From: Myroides oncorhynchi
Lineage (GTDB): Bacteria; Bacteroidota; Bacteroidia; Flavobacteriales; Flavobacteriaceae
NCBI RefSeq assembly: GCF_020905415.1
Contig: NZ_JAJJMP010000001.1
Coordinates: 3,173,501-3,237,500 of the forward strand
Reading direction: 5' to 3'
DNA: 64,000 nt
A program made the position numbers and the translations under genes. The notes below the pieces were generated by a model that saw nothing but the letters and a program-made list of their open reading frames with translations, did no database searches and was not told the origin of the DNA. Below, one piece after another: positions 28,107 to 37,271 of the stretch. Each line of letters begins with the position of its first letter. Positions within the stretch are counted from its first letter, which is position 1.

Positions 28107-28781
28107 TTATTCTTGTAGCATATAACCCGTTCCTTTAATGGTGTGGATTAGTTTACCATCTGATTCATTAATCTTATTTCTCAGATAAGAGATATAGACG
28201 TCTACCACATTTGTATTAGTGTCAAACTGAATACCCCATACACGCTCTAGTATCTGCATACGAGAGACTACGCGGTCTTTATTCTCCAGTAAGAATAAGA
28301 GTAGTTTATATTCACGTGGAGAGAGATCTATCTGTTTATCATTCTGAGTGACCAAGTGTTTCTCAGGGTCTACTTTCAGGTTGCGACAGATATATACTTG
28401 TTCTTTCTTTTCGTAATTAAACTTAGTTCGTCTTGTCAGTGCATTAATACGAGATAGTAGTTCACTAAAGTGAAAAGGTTTAGTCAGATAATCATCTGCA
28501 CCACTGTCTAGTGCAGATATTTTATCCGATGTTTCACTAAGCGCACTTAACATTAAGATAGGAGTATAGTTCTTCTTAAAACGGATCATTTTAGTCAACT
28601 GTATACCATCTATACCAGGTAGCATAATATCCATAAGAATAAGGTCCCAATCATTATTTAAGACTAATTCTCTGGCTTCTTCTCCAGTTGAAGCAAGTTC
28701 TACTTGCATTCCGTTCTCTTCTAAACCCTTGACGATAAAGTCGCTAATACGCGAATCGTCTTCCACAAGTAATATATTCAA
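28107..28781 (-). CDS. OmpR/PhoB-family response regulator
   Basis: 224 residues. Receiver with acidic pocket VEDD (7-10), phosphoacceptor Asp51 in LILMDIMLPGIDG and Lys101 in LTKPF. The C-terminal winged helix is of the Trans_reg_C type (LSPREYKLLLFLLENKDRVVS to YISYLRNKI and the final IKGTGYML). The start is 2 bases from the hutG stop codon and the kinase gene follows by 3 bases, so expression is coupled with the histidine-degradation genes. Confidence 0.93.
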   Translation of the reverse strand: MNILLVEDDSRISDFIVKGLEENGMQVELASTGEEARELVLNNDWDLILMDIMLPGIDGIQLTKMIRFKKNYTPILMLSALSETSDKISALDSGADDYLTKPFHFSELLSRINALTRRTKFNYEKKEQVYICRNLKVDPEKHLVTQNDKQIDLSPREYKLLLFLLENKDRVVSRMQILERVWGIQFDTNTNVVDVYISYLRNKINESDGKLIHTIKGTGYMLQE

Positions 28782-28783
28782 GG

Positions 28784-29827
28784 CTAAATTCTTTCTGTAT
28801 TTGATTTCATAAAATCGGTTACTAAGTACGCAATTAGTTTACCTACTAATGCTGTATTCTGTTCTGCATCTAGAGAAGGCGCACCTTCACAAATGTGGAT
28901 ATATCCTGCATATCTAGATTTGGCAAAGTAGTGAATAAACTGTCTCAATCTTTCTGCTGAGAACCCTGTAGGAGTTATTGCGCTACTTGCTACTAATGGC
29001 ACTGCGTCTAGATCTATTTCGATTCCGTACGTATTGTTGTCTATGTGTTTTTGAGCAGTAATTAATTCCGTATCAAAAGACTTCTCTTTTCGGATGCGTA
29101 TCTGCTCGTATGTATTATACTTTACTCGATCTGCATTTAACTTTATTTCACTAAAGACTGTCTTAGAAGTATAGTTTTCATGTAGCCCGAAGATAAAGTA
29201 GTTCTTTAAGAACCCTTCTTCAAAAGCGTAAGAGAATCCATTTCCACTATGACGTCCCTCTAGTGGTCTGAAGTCTGTATGTGCATCAAAGTTAACTACG
29301 TTAATAGGTTTGCCCTTTGCTAGAGCAACTCCTTTGATATTGCCATAAGAGTTGTTATGTCCACCGCCGATTATAATAGGAATTTTACCTGCCTTAACGA
29401 TATTTGCTATCGTATGTGATACTTCCTTATCTATAAGAGAGACAAGTTCAAATAATCTTTTGCGATCCTCTCTATTGTTTGGATCTAGCTTATTTGCTTC
29501 TTCTTGTTCTTCACTAAAGTCAAGATGCCCTAATAGGGTAACCCAACTTCCTTTGCAAAAGCGGTTATGTTGAATATTTAAAAAGCTATTTAAAAAAGAC
29601 TGCCATGCAGACGAAGCTCCAGTGCGGCCTAGGTTAGCTTTAACGCCAATATCTTCAGGAATACCTACTACGACATAACGCGCGTCTAAAGTAGTTAGTT
29701 CATTCTGCCAGTTGTCATCAGATTCTAATATATGTACTCGCTCTCCAAACTTGATTTCACCACTTCTAAATTTAGTTAGTGAAGCAAGGTCACTTTTTTT
29801 GAATAGTTTGAGTTTTTGTTTAGTCAT
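28784..29827 (-). CDS. hutG: arginase-family hydrolase, probable formimidoylglutamase
   Basis: 347 residues of the ureohydrolase fold. Manganese-binding motifs are visible: GGGHNNSYG, NFDAHTDFR and GIEIDLDAV. The family also contains arginase and agmatinase. I favour formimidoylglutamase, which converts N-formimidoyl-glutamate to glutamate and formamide, because the neighbour 52 bases upstream is hutI, the preceding step. hutH and hutU are not in the window. The GGGH form, rather than GGDH, is seen in divergent HutG proteins, so the assignment carries some uncertainty. Confidence 0.75.
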   Translation of the reverse strand: MTKQKLKLFKKSDLASLTKFRSGEIKFGERVHILESDDNWQNELTTLDARYVVVGIPEDIGVKANLGRTGASSAWQSFLNSFLNIQHNRFCKGSWVTLLGHLDFSEEQEEANKLDPNNREDRKRLFELVSLIDKEVSHTIANIVKAGKIPIIIGGGHNNSYGNIKGVALAKGKPINVVNFDAHTDFRPLEGRHSGNGFSYAFEEGFLKNYFIFGLHENYTSKTVFSEIKLNADRVKYNTYEQIRIRKEKSFDTELITAQKHIDNNTYGIEIDLDAVPLVASSAITPTGFSAERLRQFIHYFAKSRYAGYIHICEGAPSLDAEQNTALVGKLIAYLVTDFMKSNTERI

Positions 29828-29879
29828 AATCAGTAGAGTATTGTGCTGTTTTACTTATGTTGTCGCTTTAATGATAGTC

Positions 29880-31124
29880 TTATATATTTTGTACTTTTCC
29901 ATTTAGAATTACCTGATCGATATTATTAGTACCGAATGCGTAAGGTAGTTCATAGAACGAATGTAATGGTTTTGTTATAATTATACTTGCTTTTTTGCCT
30001 TTAGTTATACTTCCATACTCTTTTTGTACTCCCATAGCATACGCGCCATTGATTGTAGCAGCATTAATAGCCTCTTCAGGAGTCATTTTCATTTTAATAC
30101 ACGCTGTCGCTACTACGAAGTTCATATTACCTGAAGGAGTAGTCCCCGGATTAGAATCAGAAGCTAAAGCTAGTGGTAGTCCCGCATCTATCATCTTACG
30201 AGCAGGAGTATAAGGGATAGAAATAAAGAAAGAACATGTAGGTAGAGCTACAGGCATCGTCTTACTTCCTTTTAATATTTCGATATCTTCATCCGTTACG
30301 ATTTCCAAGTGATCTACTGATAAGGCGCCATTCTTAACACAAGTCTCTATACCACCGATAGCAGTGAATTGGTTAACGTGTACTTTAGCGATTAAGCCAT
30401 AAGCCTGTCCCGCTTGTATAATGCGTTCTGTCTCTTCACAAGAGAAATATCCAGTCTCTAAGAAAGCATCTACATACTCTGCCAAGTTCTCTTTAGCGAT
30501 AGCAGGTATCATCTCGTTTACGATAAGATCTATGTAGCCCTGATGATTATCTTTGTATTCAGTAGGGAAGGCGTGAGCCCCTAAGAATGTAGCTTTGATT
30601 GCGATAGGATAGTTGTCTTTTAGCCTCTTGATTACTCTGAGCATCTTTAGCTCGGCTTCTAGTGTTAGTCCGTATCCTGACTTAATTTCTACAGCTCCAG
30701 TTCCTTGACTGATAACTTCTTCTAATCTTTTGCAAGATTGTTTGTATAGTTCTTCTTCTGTAGTCTCTTGTAATTTCTTAGCAGAGTTTAATATTCCACC
30801 CCCTCTATTAAAAATCTCTTCATAGCTAAGCCCGTTGATTCGATCTACGAATTCTAGTTCTCGGTTACCTGCATAGACTAGGTGAGTATGGCTATCAGCC
30901 CATGTAGGTAAGACAGTCTTACCAGTGGCATCTATCACTAGATCTATATTATCTGTACTAGGGCATTCATCCATTACTCCATAGTCTAGGATGATATCAT
31001 CTTTTATTAATAGATAAGCATTATCTAGCTTAGGAAGTATCCCCATTGCTGCTCCCTCTAGTTTATCTATAGATTCTTCTCTAACTTGAAGTATTTCTTT
31101 AATATTTATAAGTAGTGTTTTCAT
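29880..31124 (-). CDS. hutI: imidazolonepropionase
   Basis: 414 residues of the amidohydrolase superfamily. DSHTHLVYAGNRELEF (metal-binding HxH), the family-specific INGLSYEEIFNRGGGI, VDAFLETGYFSCEETERI, KVHVNQF and ASDSNPGTTPSGNM all match HutI. It hydrolyses 4-imidazolone-5-propanoate in histidine catabolism. It is the first gene of a unit with hutG and a two-component system and is divergent from corA with a 78-base gap; the region has a -7-like TAAATTTG on the minus strand (31189-31196). Confidence 0.94.
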   Translation of the reverse strand: MKTLLINIKEILQVREESIDKLEGAAMGILPKLDNAYLLIKDDIILDYGVMDECPSTDNIDLVIDATGKTVLPTWADSHTHLVYAGNRELEFVDRINGLSYEEIFNRGGGILNSAKKLQETTEEELYKQSCKRLEEVISQGTGAVEIKSGYGLTLEAELKMLRVIKRLKDNYPIAIKATFLGAHAFPTEYKDNHQGYIDLIVNEMIPAIAKENLAEYVDAFLETGYFSCEETERIIQAGQAYGLIAKVHVNQFTAIGGIETCVKNGALSVDHLEIVTDEDIEILKGSKTMPVALPTCSFFISIPYTPARKMIDAGLPLALASDSNPGTTPSGNMNFVVATACIKMKMTPEEAINAATINGAYAMGVQKEYGSITKGKKASIIITKPLHSFYELPYAFGTNNIDQVILNGKVQNI

Positions 31125-31202
31125 GACTGTTGATGTTGTTTTTTTAGTTTTAAAATAGAATAAAAGTCTAAAATATTTTACCTTTAAGCAAATTTACAAA
31201 AT

Positions 31203-32288
31203 GTGAGACGAGTTAAATATAAGAAAACTAGAAAACTTCAGCCCAATTCTCTTGAATATTCAGGTTCTTTTCCTGATGTTCCTATTTCAATGCAGCTATT
31301 TATCTATAATGAAAATACTTTTGAAGAGTATAATGATTTAAGCTTGAAAGAGATAGAGCAAATAATGGAGACTGCTTCGCCTAGCGCTATAAAGTGGTTT
31401 AACTTACATGGTTTGCACGATATTGAGTTATTAAAAGAAGTTGGTAATTTCTTTAGTATAGAATCTTACATTATGGCAGAGATACTTAACTTTTCTAGGA
31501 GAACTAGGGTAGAAGAGTTAGAAAATACGTTGTTCTTTAGTGTTAAGGCTATTTTACCTTATAGTAATGAGGAAACTACACTCGATGTAGAACAAATTAG
31601 TTTTATATTACAAGATAATGTGCTACTGTCTTTCCAAGAGAAAAGAGGCTCGTTCTTTAATCTAATTAGAGAGAGAATTCGCACTAAAACTGGTCAAACA
31701 AGAAAGAAAGATTCTGGGTATTTATTATATGGGTTACTAGATTCGCTTATGGAAAGCTACTTTACAGCATTGGATTTTATAGAAGATAATGTAGAACATG
31801 TATTAGTAGAAGCTAGAACAAAGTATCACAAAGATGTCTTAATTCGAATAGAAGAGTACACACAACAACTTCAAGAGGTGAAGCGTGCAATTATCCCATT
31901 AAGAGAAGTGCTATACAATCTAAAAACACAACATGATAAGAAGAATGTGGACTGTGTGATTAGTAAGAGTAGTATCGGATTCTTTGATCGACTACAATAT
32001 AAGAGTTTCGAAATGTTAGATCAGATCGACTATAATCTAAATAAATTAGATAGTGCAACTAACTATTTTTTCTCTTCACAGAGCAATCGTATGAATGAGA
32101 TTATGAAAGTGCTAACTATCGTGTCTGTTATCTTTATCCCGTTAACTTTTATTGTAGGAGTATACGGAATGAACTTTGAGAATATGCCTGAATTAAAAAC
32201 AGAGAACGGTTATTTTTATACGATAGGGGTGATGGTCACGCTTGTTTTTGTGATGATTAGCTATTTTAAATGGAAGAAGTGGTTTTAA
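31203..32288 (+). CDS. corA: CorA-family magnesium/cobalt transporter
   Basis: 361 residues from a GTG start (the overlapping ATG at 31201 runs into TGA). The large cytoplasmic domain contains the conserved FSVKAIL and LLYGLLDSLMESYFTALDFIED stretches. Two C-terminal membrane helices are joined by the YGMNFENMPEL loop, the ion-selectivity signature of CorA. It probably imports Mg2+. A small membrane protein follows 13 bases downstream. Confidence 0.93.
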   Translation: MRRVKYKKTRKLQPNSLEYSGSFPDVPISMQLFIYNENTFEEYNDLSLKEIEQIMETASPSAIKWFNLHGLHDIELLKEVGNFFSIESYIMAEILNFSRRTRVEELENTLFFSVKAILPYSNEETTLDVEQISFILQDNVLLSFQEKRGSFFNLIRERIRTKTGQTRKKDSGYLLYGLLDSLMESYFTALDFIEDNVEHVLVEARTKYHKDVLIRIEEYTQQLQEVKRAIIPLREVLYNLKTQHDKKNVDCVISKSSIGFFDRLQYKSFEMLDQIDYNLNKLDSATNYFFSSQSNRMNEIMKVLTIVSVIFIPLTFIVGVYGMNFENMPELKTENGYFYTIGVMVTLVFVMISYFKWKKWF

Positions 32289-32301
32289 CTTCTTGTGAAT
32301 T

Positions 32302-32877
32302 ATGATTGTAGTTATACTGTTTGTTTTAGTTAGCCTTCTTTGTTTTGTTTTTTATAAGAACCCATGGCTGTATAGAAGAGGTGGTGAGCATGTCAAGTTA
32401 GTGATGTGGATGAAAGATAATCTACATTTAACTACCTCAAAAGCAGTAGGGTATATCCGATCACTTGTGCTGTTTTTATTTATGGGAACGCTGATTGGCG
32501 CAGTATATTTAAACTATTTTTATTTGCCTGAATATCAGGTTAATTTAGATTCTGAAGCTGATGTATTCGTACAGATTCGGGAGATTGGGGGGGATATAGC
32601 TGATAGAATAGCCTTATTTTTTAAAGAGAACACATGGGCTGTTTATATACTGTTCTTATCGATTGCTATTTATTGGAACTACAGTAGCTTTAAAGATAAG
32701 GAGTGGGTATATGAGCACAGACACCCTTCTAGAAGAACGACAGTGTATATAATCCGAGAGCTTTTTGGTAAGGGAGTATCTCGTATCATTAATATTATTA
32801 TGTCAACGTCTTTCTTATTGATGATCTTAGGAGCAACGATATATCATTTTTACGAAACTTATTTTATCACAAAGTAA
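32302..32877 (+). CDS. small integral membrane protein of unknown function
   Basis: 191 residues with four hydrophobic segments (about 1-20, 52-75, 112-130 and 160-182) and two short charged loops. I do not recognise a family. It lies 13 bases after corA and is very likely co-transcribed, so a role connected with ion transport or the membrane is possible but unproven. No terminator hairpin is apparent after it. Confidence 0.75.
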   Translation: MIVVILFVLVSLLCFVFYKNPWLYRRGGEHVKLVMWMKDNLHLTTSKAVGYIRSLVLFLFMGTLIGAVYLNYFYLPEYQVNLDSEADVFVQIREIGGDIADRIALFFKENTWAVYILFLSIAIYWNYSSFKDKEWVYEHRHPSRRTTVYIIRELFGKGVSRIINIIMSTSFLLMILGATIYHFYETYFITK

Positions 32878-33198
32878 GTTCAACTAGTTATAGAGACGGG
32901 GTATCTTGACTTTTTAAAGAAGATTCCTATTCTAGCCTACTAACAAATGATATGATTATTTTTAAATATTGACCTAGAAGAATGGTCTGAAAAATCCCAA
33001 TAAAACTGATATTCATTGCTTTGCAAAGGTAGGTGTTAAAAACCAAACCTTTTTAATACATCCGTATATTTTGCTATAAATTAAATAGACTAATATTTGA
33101 TTTACTAACTTTCGTTGTTTAAGCAATAGAATTGATATGCTTTTAATTAGCTATTTTACTGGATCAAAGTAAACTAGAAAGTTAAGATGACTTTAAGA

Positions 33199-33235
33199 CA
33201 AAAAAAAGCTCTATCAACAACAATAGAGCTTTATA
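33199..33235 (-). terminator. intrinsic terminator of the candidate ncRNA
   Basis: Minus-strand stem AAAGCTCTATTG...GATAGAGCTTT followed by eight T residues; on the plus strand the T run is only three bases, so the direction is minus. Confidence 0.8.
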
Positions 33236-33431
33236 ATAGGAAACAACATTATAACTTAAATAGAACATAGTTCTATGATAGTTCATATCGCGAATCTCCG
33301 TTTGTTTGTCTAAACAAAGAGGAGTGATATTGGTTCTATGTGTTATACTCTGAAGATACATCTATGTATTTATCAAATCTTTATCACAAGAACTAAAGTT
33401 TTTTAAGAAGGAATATCTTCTTATAAACTCA
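33199..33431 (-). ncRNA. candidate structured non-coding RNA with own promoter and terminator
   Basis: On the minus strand an exact -7 box TACTTTTG (33437-33444) precedes a region of dense pairing. There is a 5' hairpin (33404-33423), a small hairpin (33356-33369) and a long interrupted stem built from nested pairs 33251-33255/33342-33346, 33260-33266/33333-33339, 33285-33289/33326-33330, 33296-33299/33321-33324 and 33301-33307/33312-33318. It ends in a terminator with eight U residues. A local hairpin TAGAAC/GTTCTA (33261-33275) competes with the long-range pair. No open frame fits. A 6S-like RNA is one possibility; identity is unknown. Confidence 0.5.
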
Positions 33432-33479
33432 CAGGACAAAAGTATACAAAAGCCTTTGCATTATTTCCTAAATAGACGC

Positions 33480-33835
33480 TAAAACTTATTAAAAGGGTGC
33501 TTTTTGCGAATAAAAGATAGGGAATGTTAATCTATATTGCTTACATCTTCAAATTATACTAAAAGCAATATACTTTTCTAATTAAATAATAAAAATCCTA
33601 GGCGTATTAGTTTGACAGTGAATGTCTTTTTTAACTTTTTAGTAGTTTTAGGTAATATTCGTTGAATAATATTTAACAACTATGCGGTAAACCACTTGGA
33701 TAATACCGAATGTCTACTTCTTAATCTACATTAAGCAATCTCCATTTATTAAGTTGTAATTTTATACTACTTCAAAGCAAGAGTGTTTGGGAGTTTAGAG
33801 TTTATAAGAAAGTTACAAAATTAAAGAAAGAAGAT
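33480..33835. other. AT-rich intergenic region
   Basis: No gene, repeat or strong hairpin is seen between the ncRNA candidate and the LLM oxidoreductase gene. Confidence 0.2.
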
Positions 33836-34870
33836 ATGGAAATAGGAATAAGCATGTTTGGAGATTTAAGATTTGACAAACAAAATAACAAGTATCAATT
33901 AGCAGGACAACGTATAAAAGAGATTATAGAAGAAGTGAAGTTGATGGATGAAGTGGGATTAGATGTATTCGGAATAGGAGAGCATCATCGCGAGGATTAC
34001 GCTGTATCGGCACCTGATATTATATTAGCAGGAGCTGCTACGGTAACTCAGAATATAAAACTAACTAGTGCAGTAACAGTATTGAGCTCTGATGATCCTG
34101 TACGTGTATATGAAGCATTCTCTTCTATAAACGCCTTATCTGGTGGAAGAGCAGAGATAACAGTAGGTAGAGGTAGTTTTATAGAGTCATTTCCACTGTT
34201 TGGATATGATTTAAATGATTACAATGAATTGTTTACAGAGAAATTAAATCTACTTTTAAACGTTAACTTGGTAGAAGGTCCTTTGACGTGGACAGGTAAA
34301 CACCGCCCTTCTTTAAAAGAGCAAGAAGTATTCCCCCGAAGTGAGAATCCACTAGATATATGGATAGCAGCTGGTGGAACACCAGAGTCTGTGTTAAGAG
34401 CAGCTAAGCTAGGATTGCCATTGGTATTTGCTATTATAGGAGGAATGCCTGAGCAGTATAAACCTTTCTTTGACTACTATAAAGCAGAGTATATTAATGC
34501 TGGACATGATATTAGCAAAATGCAAGTAGCAACACATTCACACGGATTAATAGGCGTAGATGGTACTGCATTCTCTAAAGCGTATTATCCTACATATAAG
34601 GAACAAATGGATCGCATAGGCGCTTCTCGTGGATGGCAACCTTATACTTATGAGCAATATGAGGGAGGAAGAAGTAGAGATGGGGCATTATTTATAGGAG
34701 ACCCTAATCAAGTAGTGGATAAAATATTATATCACCAAGAGATGTTTGGATTGACAAGATGGTTAATACACAGTGATTTAGGTGCACCAGATCATTTGAC
34801 TCAAATGAAATCAATAGAGTTATTAGGGACAAAAGTAGCACCTGAAGTTAGAAAGGCATTGTCTAAATAA
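33836..34870 (+). CDS. LLM-class (luciferase-like) flavin-dependent oxidoreductase
   Basis: 344 residues, single bacterial-luciferase-like TIM barrel. The N-terminal strand MEIGISMFGDL, the DVFGIGEHHREDYAVSAP segment, TSAVTVLSSDDPVRVYE and LSGGRAEITVGRGSF are typical of the F420/FMN-dependent monooxygenase family found widely in bacteria. In this phylum FMN is the likely cofactor. The substrate is unknown. It is convergent with the MocR regulator and has no obvious partner gene. Confidence 0.9.
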   Translation: MEIGISMFGDLRFDKQNNKYQLAGQRIKEIIEEVKLMDEVGLDVFGIGEHHREDYAVSAPDIILAGAATVTQNIKLTSAVTVLSSDDPVRVYEAFSSINALSGGRAEITVGRGSFIESFPLFGYDLNDYNELFTEKLNLLLNVNLVEGPLTWTGKHRPSLKEQEVFPRSENPLDIWIAAGGTPESVLRAAKLGLPLVFAIIGGMPEQYKPFFDYYKAEYINAGHDISKMQVATHSHGLIGVDGTAFSKAYYPTYKEQMDRIGASRGWQPYTYEQYEGGRSRDGALFIGDPNQVVDKILYHQEMFGLTRWLIHSDLGAPDHLTQMKSIELLGTKVAPEVRKALSK

Positions 34871-34879
34871 TACTATATT

Positions 34880-34913
34880 ATCCCTCTTCTGTAAATTAGA
34901 AGGGGGATTTTTT
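34880..34913 (+). terminator. terminator between convergent genes
   Basis: TCCCTCTTCT.../AGAAGGGGGA imperfect stem followed by six T residues, after the LLM oxidoreductase gene and overlapping the end of the MocR gene on the other strand. Confidence 0.75.
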
Positions 34914-36324
34914 ATAAGTATTTTTTTAGAATCAAGATAGACTCTTCTATCTGCTGCGTCGTTAAAGACCCGAAACTAAAACGTATTCCTTGAAGTTCAG
35001 GTAGATAAGAGAACCTACTAGGTCCCATAATCTTAATGCGTTCTTTTTGTAGTTGCGCTTCTAGAGTTGACCACTTAATCTTTTTAAGAGGAACTAGCCA
35101 TATCGCTAGACCACCATCTGCAATGGTATGCTCTACTATGTCTTTTAGGTGTATGTCTAATAGGTTAGCTGTAAGATCTCTTTTGTCTTTGTAGTAATTA
35201 TGTGCTTTTTTGAGGTGTTTTCGGATTGTGCCGTCCTCCATTAATTGTAGTACAGCTTGTTCCATAATATTATCTCCTTGTACATCTATGATGCTTCTAA
35301 GTTCACCTATTTTAGCGATTAGCTGGCTATCTGTAGCGATATATCCTATACGAAGTGATGGCGCAACTACCTTACTCAATGTTCCTATATACACATAATT
35401 AGCGATATTAGGAAGGCTGCTGATAGGCATAATGGGTCTATGTCCATAGTGAAACTCATAGTCATAATCATCCTCTATAATCGAAAAGTTGTATTGATTA
35501 GATAATTCGATCAGTTTATACCTTCTTTGTAAACTTAATGTAGCTGTCGTAGGGTATTGATGATGAGGAGTTAGATAAATAGCCTTGATGTTCTTGTATT
35601 TCTTTAGATAATCTTCCACCTGATTGATATTGATACCTTGACTATCTACATCAGCATATAATAGCTGCGCTCCTGCGTGCTCAAATGTGTTCCATGCTTT
35701 TTTATATCCTGGATGTTCTACTATGACGTAATCATTAGGCTTAAGGAGTACTTGTGCCACTAAGTACATCGCCATCTGACTACCACGTGAGATACAGATC
35801 TCCTCGGCTGTTACCTGCATTCCTCTTAGGTGATTCAGCATCTTACTGATGTGTTCTCTAAACTCATATAACCCTAATGGAGAAGAATATCCCATCATCT
35901 GCCACTTGCCTTTTCTCTTAAATATTTGGCGATAAGCGCGAGCCAACTCCTCTACTGGAGCGATAGAGGTATCGGGGTTACCATCATCCACCATAATGGT
36001 ATAATTGATTTGGTTTTTGTTCTCCTCGATTACCTCTTTTGATTTCTTCTTGATTGTTTCTTTTCCTGATAATTTAGATACATAAGTCCCACTGCGCGAC
36101 TTAGACTCTATCCATCCTTCACTTAGCAGTACGTCATATGCTTCTATAACTGTATTTCTATTTACCCCAATAATCTCTGCTAGTTTTCGACTACCAGGTA
36201 GAGCCTCTTCTTCTTTTAATTGGCCAAGCTGAATAGCTTCGATAATTGCATCAGCTATTTGAAGATAGATAGCTTTGTTATTTGTATTGTTTAACTGTAT
36301 TTGAAGAGGCCATGGTCTTAGCAT
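34912..36324 (-). CDS. MocR/PdxR-type GntR regulator with aminotransferase domain
   Basis: 470 residues. The N-terminal GntR winged helix (about 10-80, LPGSRKLAEIIGVNRNTV, then the wing SGTYVSK) is followed by a fold-type-I aminotransferase domain with RGSQMAMYLVAQ and the PLP lysine in YIGTLSKVVAPSLRIGY. Members typically sense PLP or amino-acid-related ligands and regulate adjacent genes such as pdxST or GABA genes. None of these is adjacent; the upstream region (36325-36608) is the presumable autoregulatory site, but no clear direct repeat was identified. Confidence 0.92.
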   Translation of the reverse strand: MLRPWPLQIQLNNTNNKAIYLQIADAIIEAIQLGQLKEEEALPGSRKLAEIIGVNRNTVIEAYDVLLSEGWIESKSRSGTYVSKLSGKETIKKKSKEVIEENKNQINYTIMVDDGNPDTSIAPVEELARAYRQIFKRKGKWQMMGYSSPLGLYEFREHISKMLNHLRGMQVTAEEICISRGSQMAMYLVAQVLLKPNDYVIVEHPGYKKAWNTFEHAGAQLLYADVDSQGININQVEDYLKKYKNIKAIYLTPHHQYPTTATLSLQRRYKLIELSNQYNFSIIEDDYDYEFHYGHRPIMPISSLPNIANYVYIGTLSKVVAPSLRIGYIATDSQLIAKIGELRSIIDVQGDNIMEQAVLQLMEDGTIRKHLKKAHNYYKDKRDLTANLLDIHLKDIVEHTIADGGLAIWLVPLKKIKWSTLEAQLQKERIKIMGPSRFSYLPELQGIRFSFGSLTTQQIEESILILKKYL

Positions 36325-36608
36325 AACTGGACTAGAATTTGTTTTATATTTATGATATTGATATTAGTCCAAATATACGAGTTAAAAATGAGCTCTTATG
36401 CTAAGAATATTTATTTCTTAGTATTGATTTTGGTACAATTAGATTGCTTATTTATACAGTTAAATCCATCATATAACGGATAGCACAAAGGAGAGGAAAT
36501 AGGAATAACACAATGATTACTTCCCATGATCAAAAATCTAACATTTATTCTGAGTATAAAGACTATATGAGCTAATGATACGATAGTTTTTGTTTGTTTG
36601 TTATTGTC

Positions 36609-36851
36609 TTAGAATTGAACCATAAAGTATTTCTTTTTCTTTTTTCTAAGCAAGTAATCGTATTTGTATTTAAAAATAGGAATTATAACATATCCTTTAT
36701 TTGTAAGCTTGCGATATAGTGGCTCTGGTAAATCATCAGTTATATATGAATTTTTACCTTGAGCAGCGGATTCTTGTAGTTTTGTTATTATTAGAGTATA
36801 TTTTTCTTCTAAAGCATTTTCTGCAATAGAATTAAGTTGATCGGCAGTCAT
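36609..36851 (-). CDS. small hypothetical protein
   Basis: 80 residues from the ATG at 36851. An upstream ATG at 36902 would add MYDKFVISFLIKTNKYQ, which looks like untranslated AT-rich sequence. The MTADQLNSIAENALEEKY start, a helical middle and the LPEPLYRKLTNKGYVIIP pattern resemble small proteins of unknown function that are common in Bacteroidota chromosomes and prophages. The lysine-rich tail is notable. No neighbour hints at a function. Confidence 0.5.
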   Translation of the reverse strand: MTADQLNSIAENALEEKYTLIITKLQESAAQGKNSYITDDLPEPLYRKLTNKGYVIIPIFKYKYDYLLRKKKKKYFMVQF

Positions 36852-37271
36852 TTGATATTTATTTGTTTTTATTAAAAACGAAATTACAAATTTATCATAC
36901 AAATACAGGTATTACTGTCGTTAATTTGTTATAATTGGTTTTAATTTTATTAATTATGATTGACTATTGATTTTTTACTCTGATATATTTAAAGTTGGTT
37001 CTTTAATAGGTTTTAATGGTTAAAAAATAGATTATAATTGAATTATATACATTAAAACATTTTATATAACTTATAAATTAGTATATTTTATTATTGTATA
37101 GTGGAGATTGTTGTGTAATTATGATATATTATCGACTTTAAAATCATGAATTGTATAAAATAAAACTTAAAGAATTAAATAAAATGACAGGAGTGTTAAA
37201 AATTATAAAATAATATGTATTTTTGTCTTTGTGTAACTAACAAATTTGATTTGTGTTTACTATAAAAGGAT
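36852..37271. other. very AT-rich intergenic region
   Basis: No gene is supported. A possible -7 box TATTTTTG at 37218-37225, 47 bases before the next start, lacks a good -33 partner. Confidence 0.25.

Noticed and set aside
28784..29827. Arginase or agmatinase
   Set aside because: Possible by family, but the adjacent hutI makes formimidoylglutamase the better choice.
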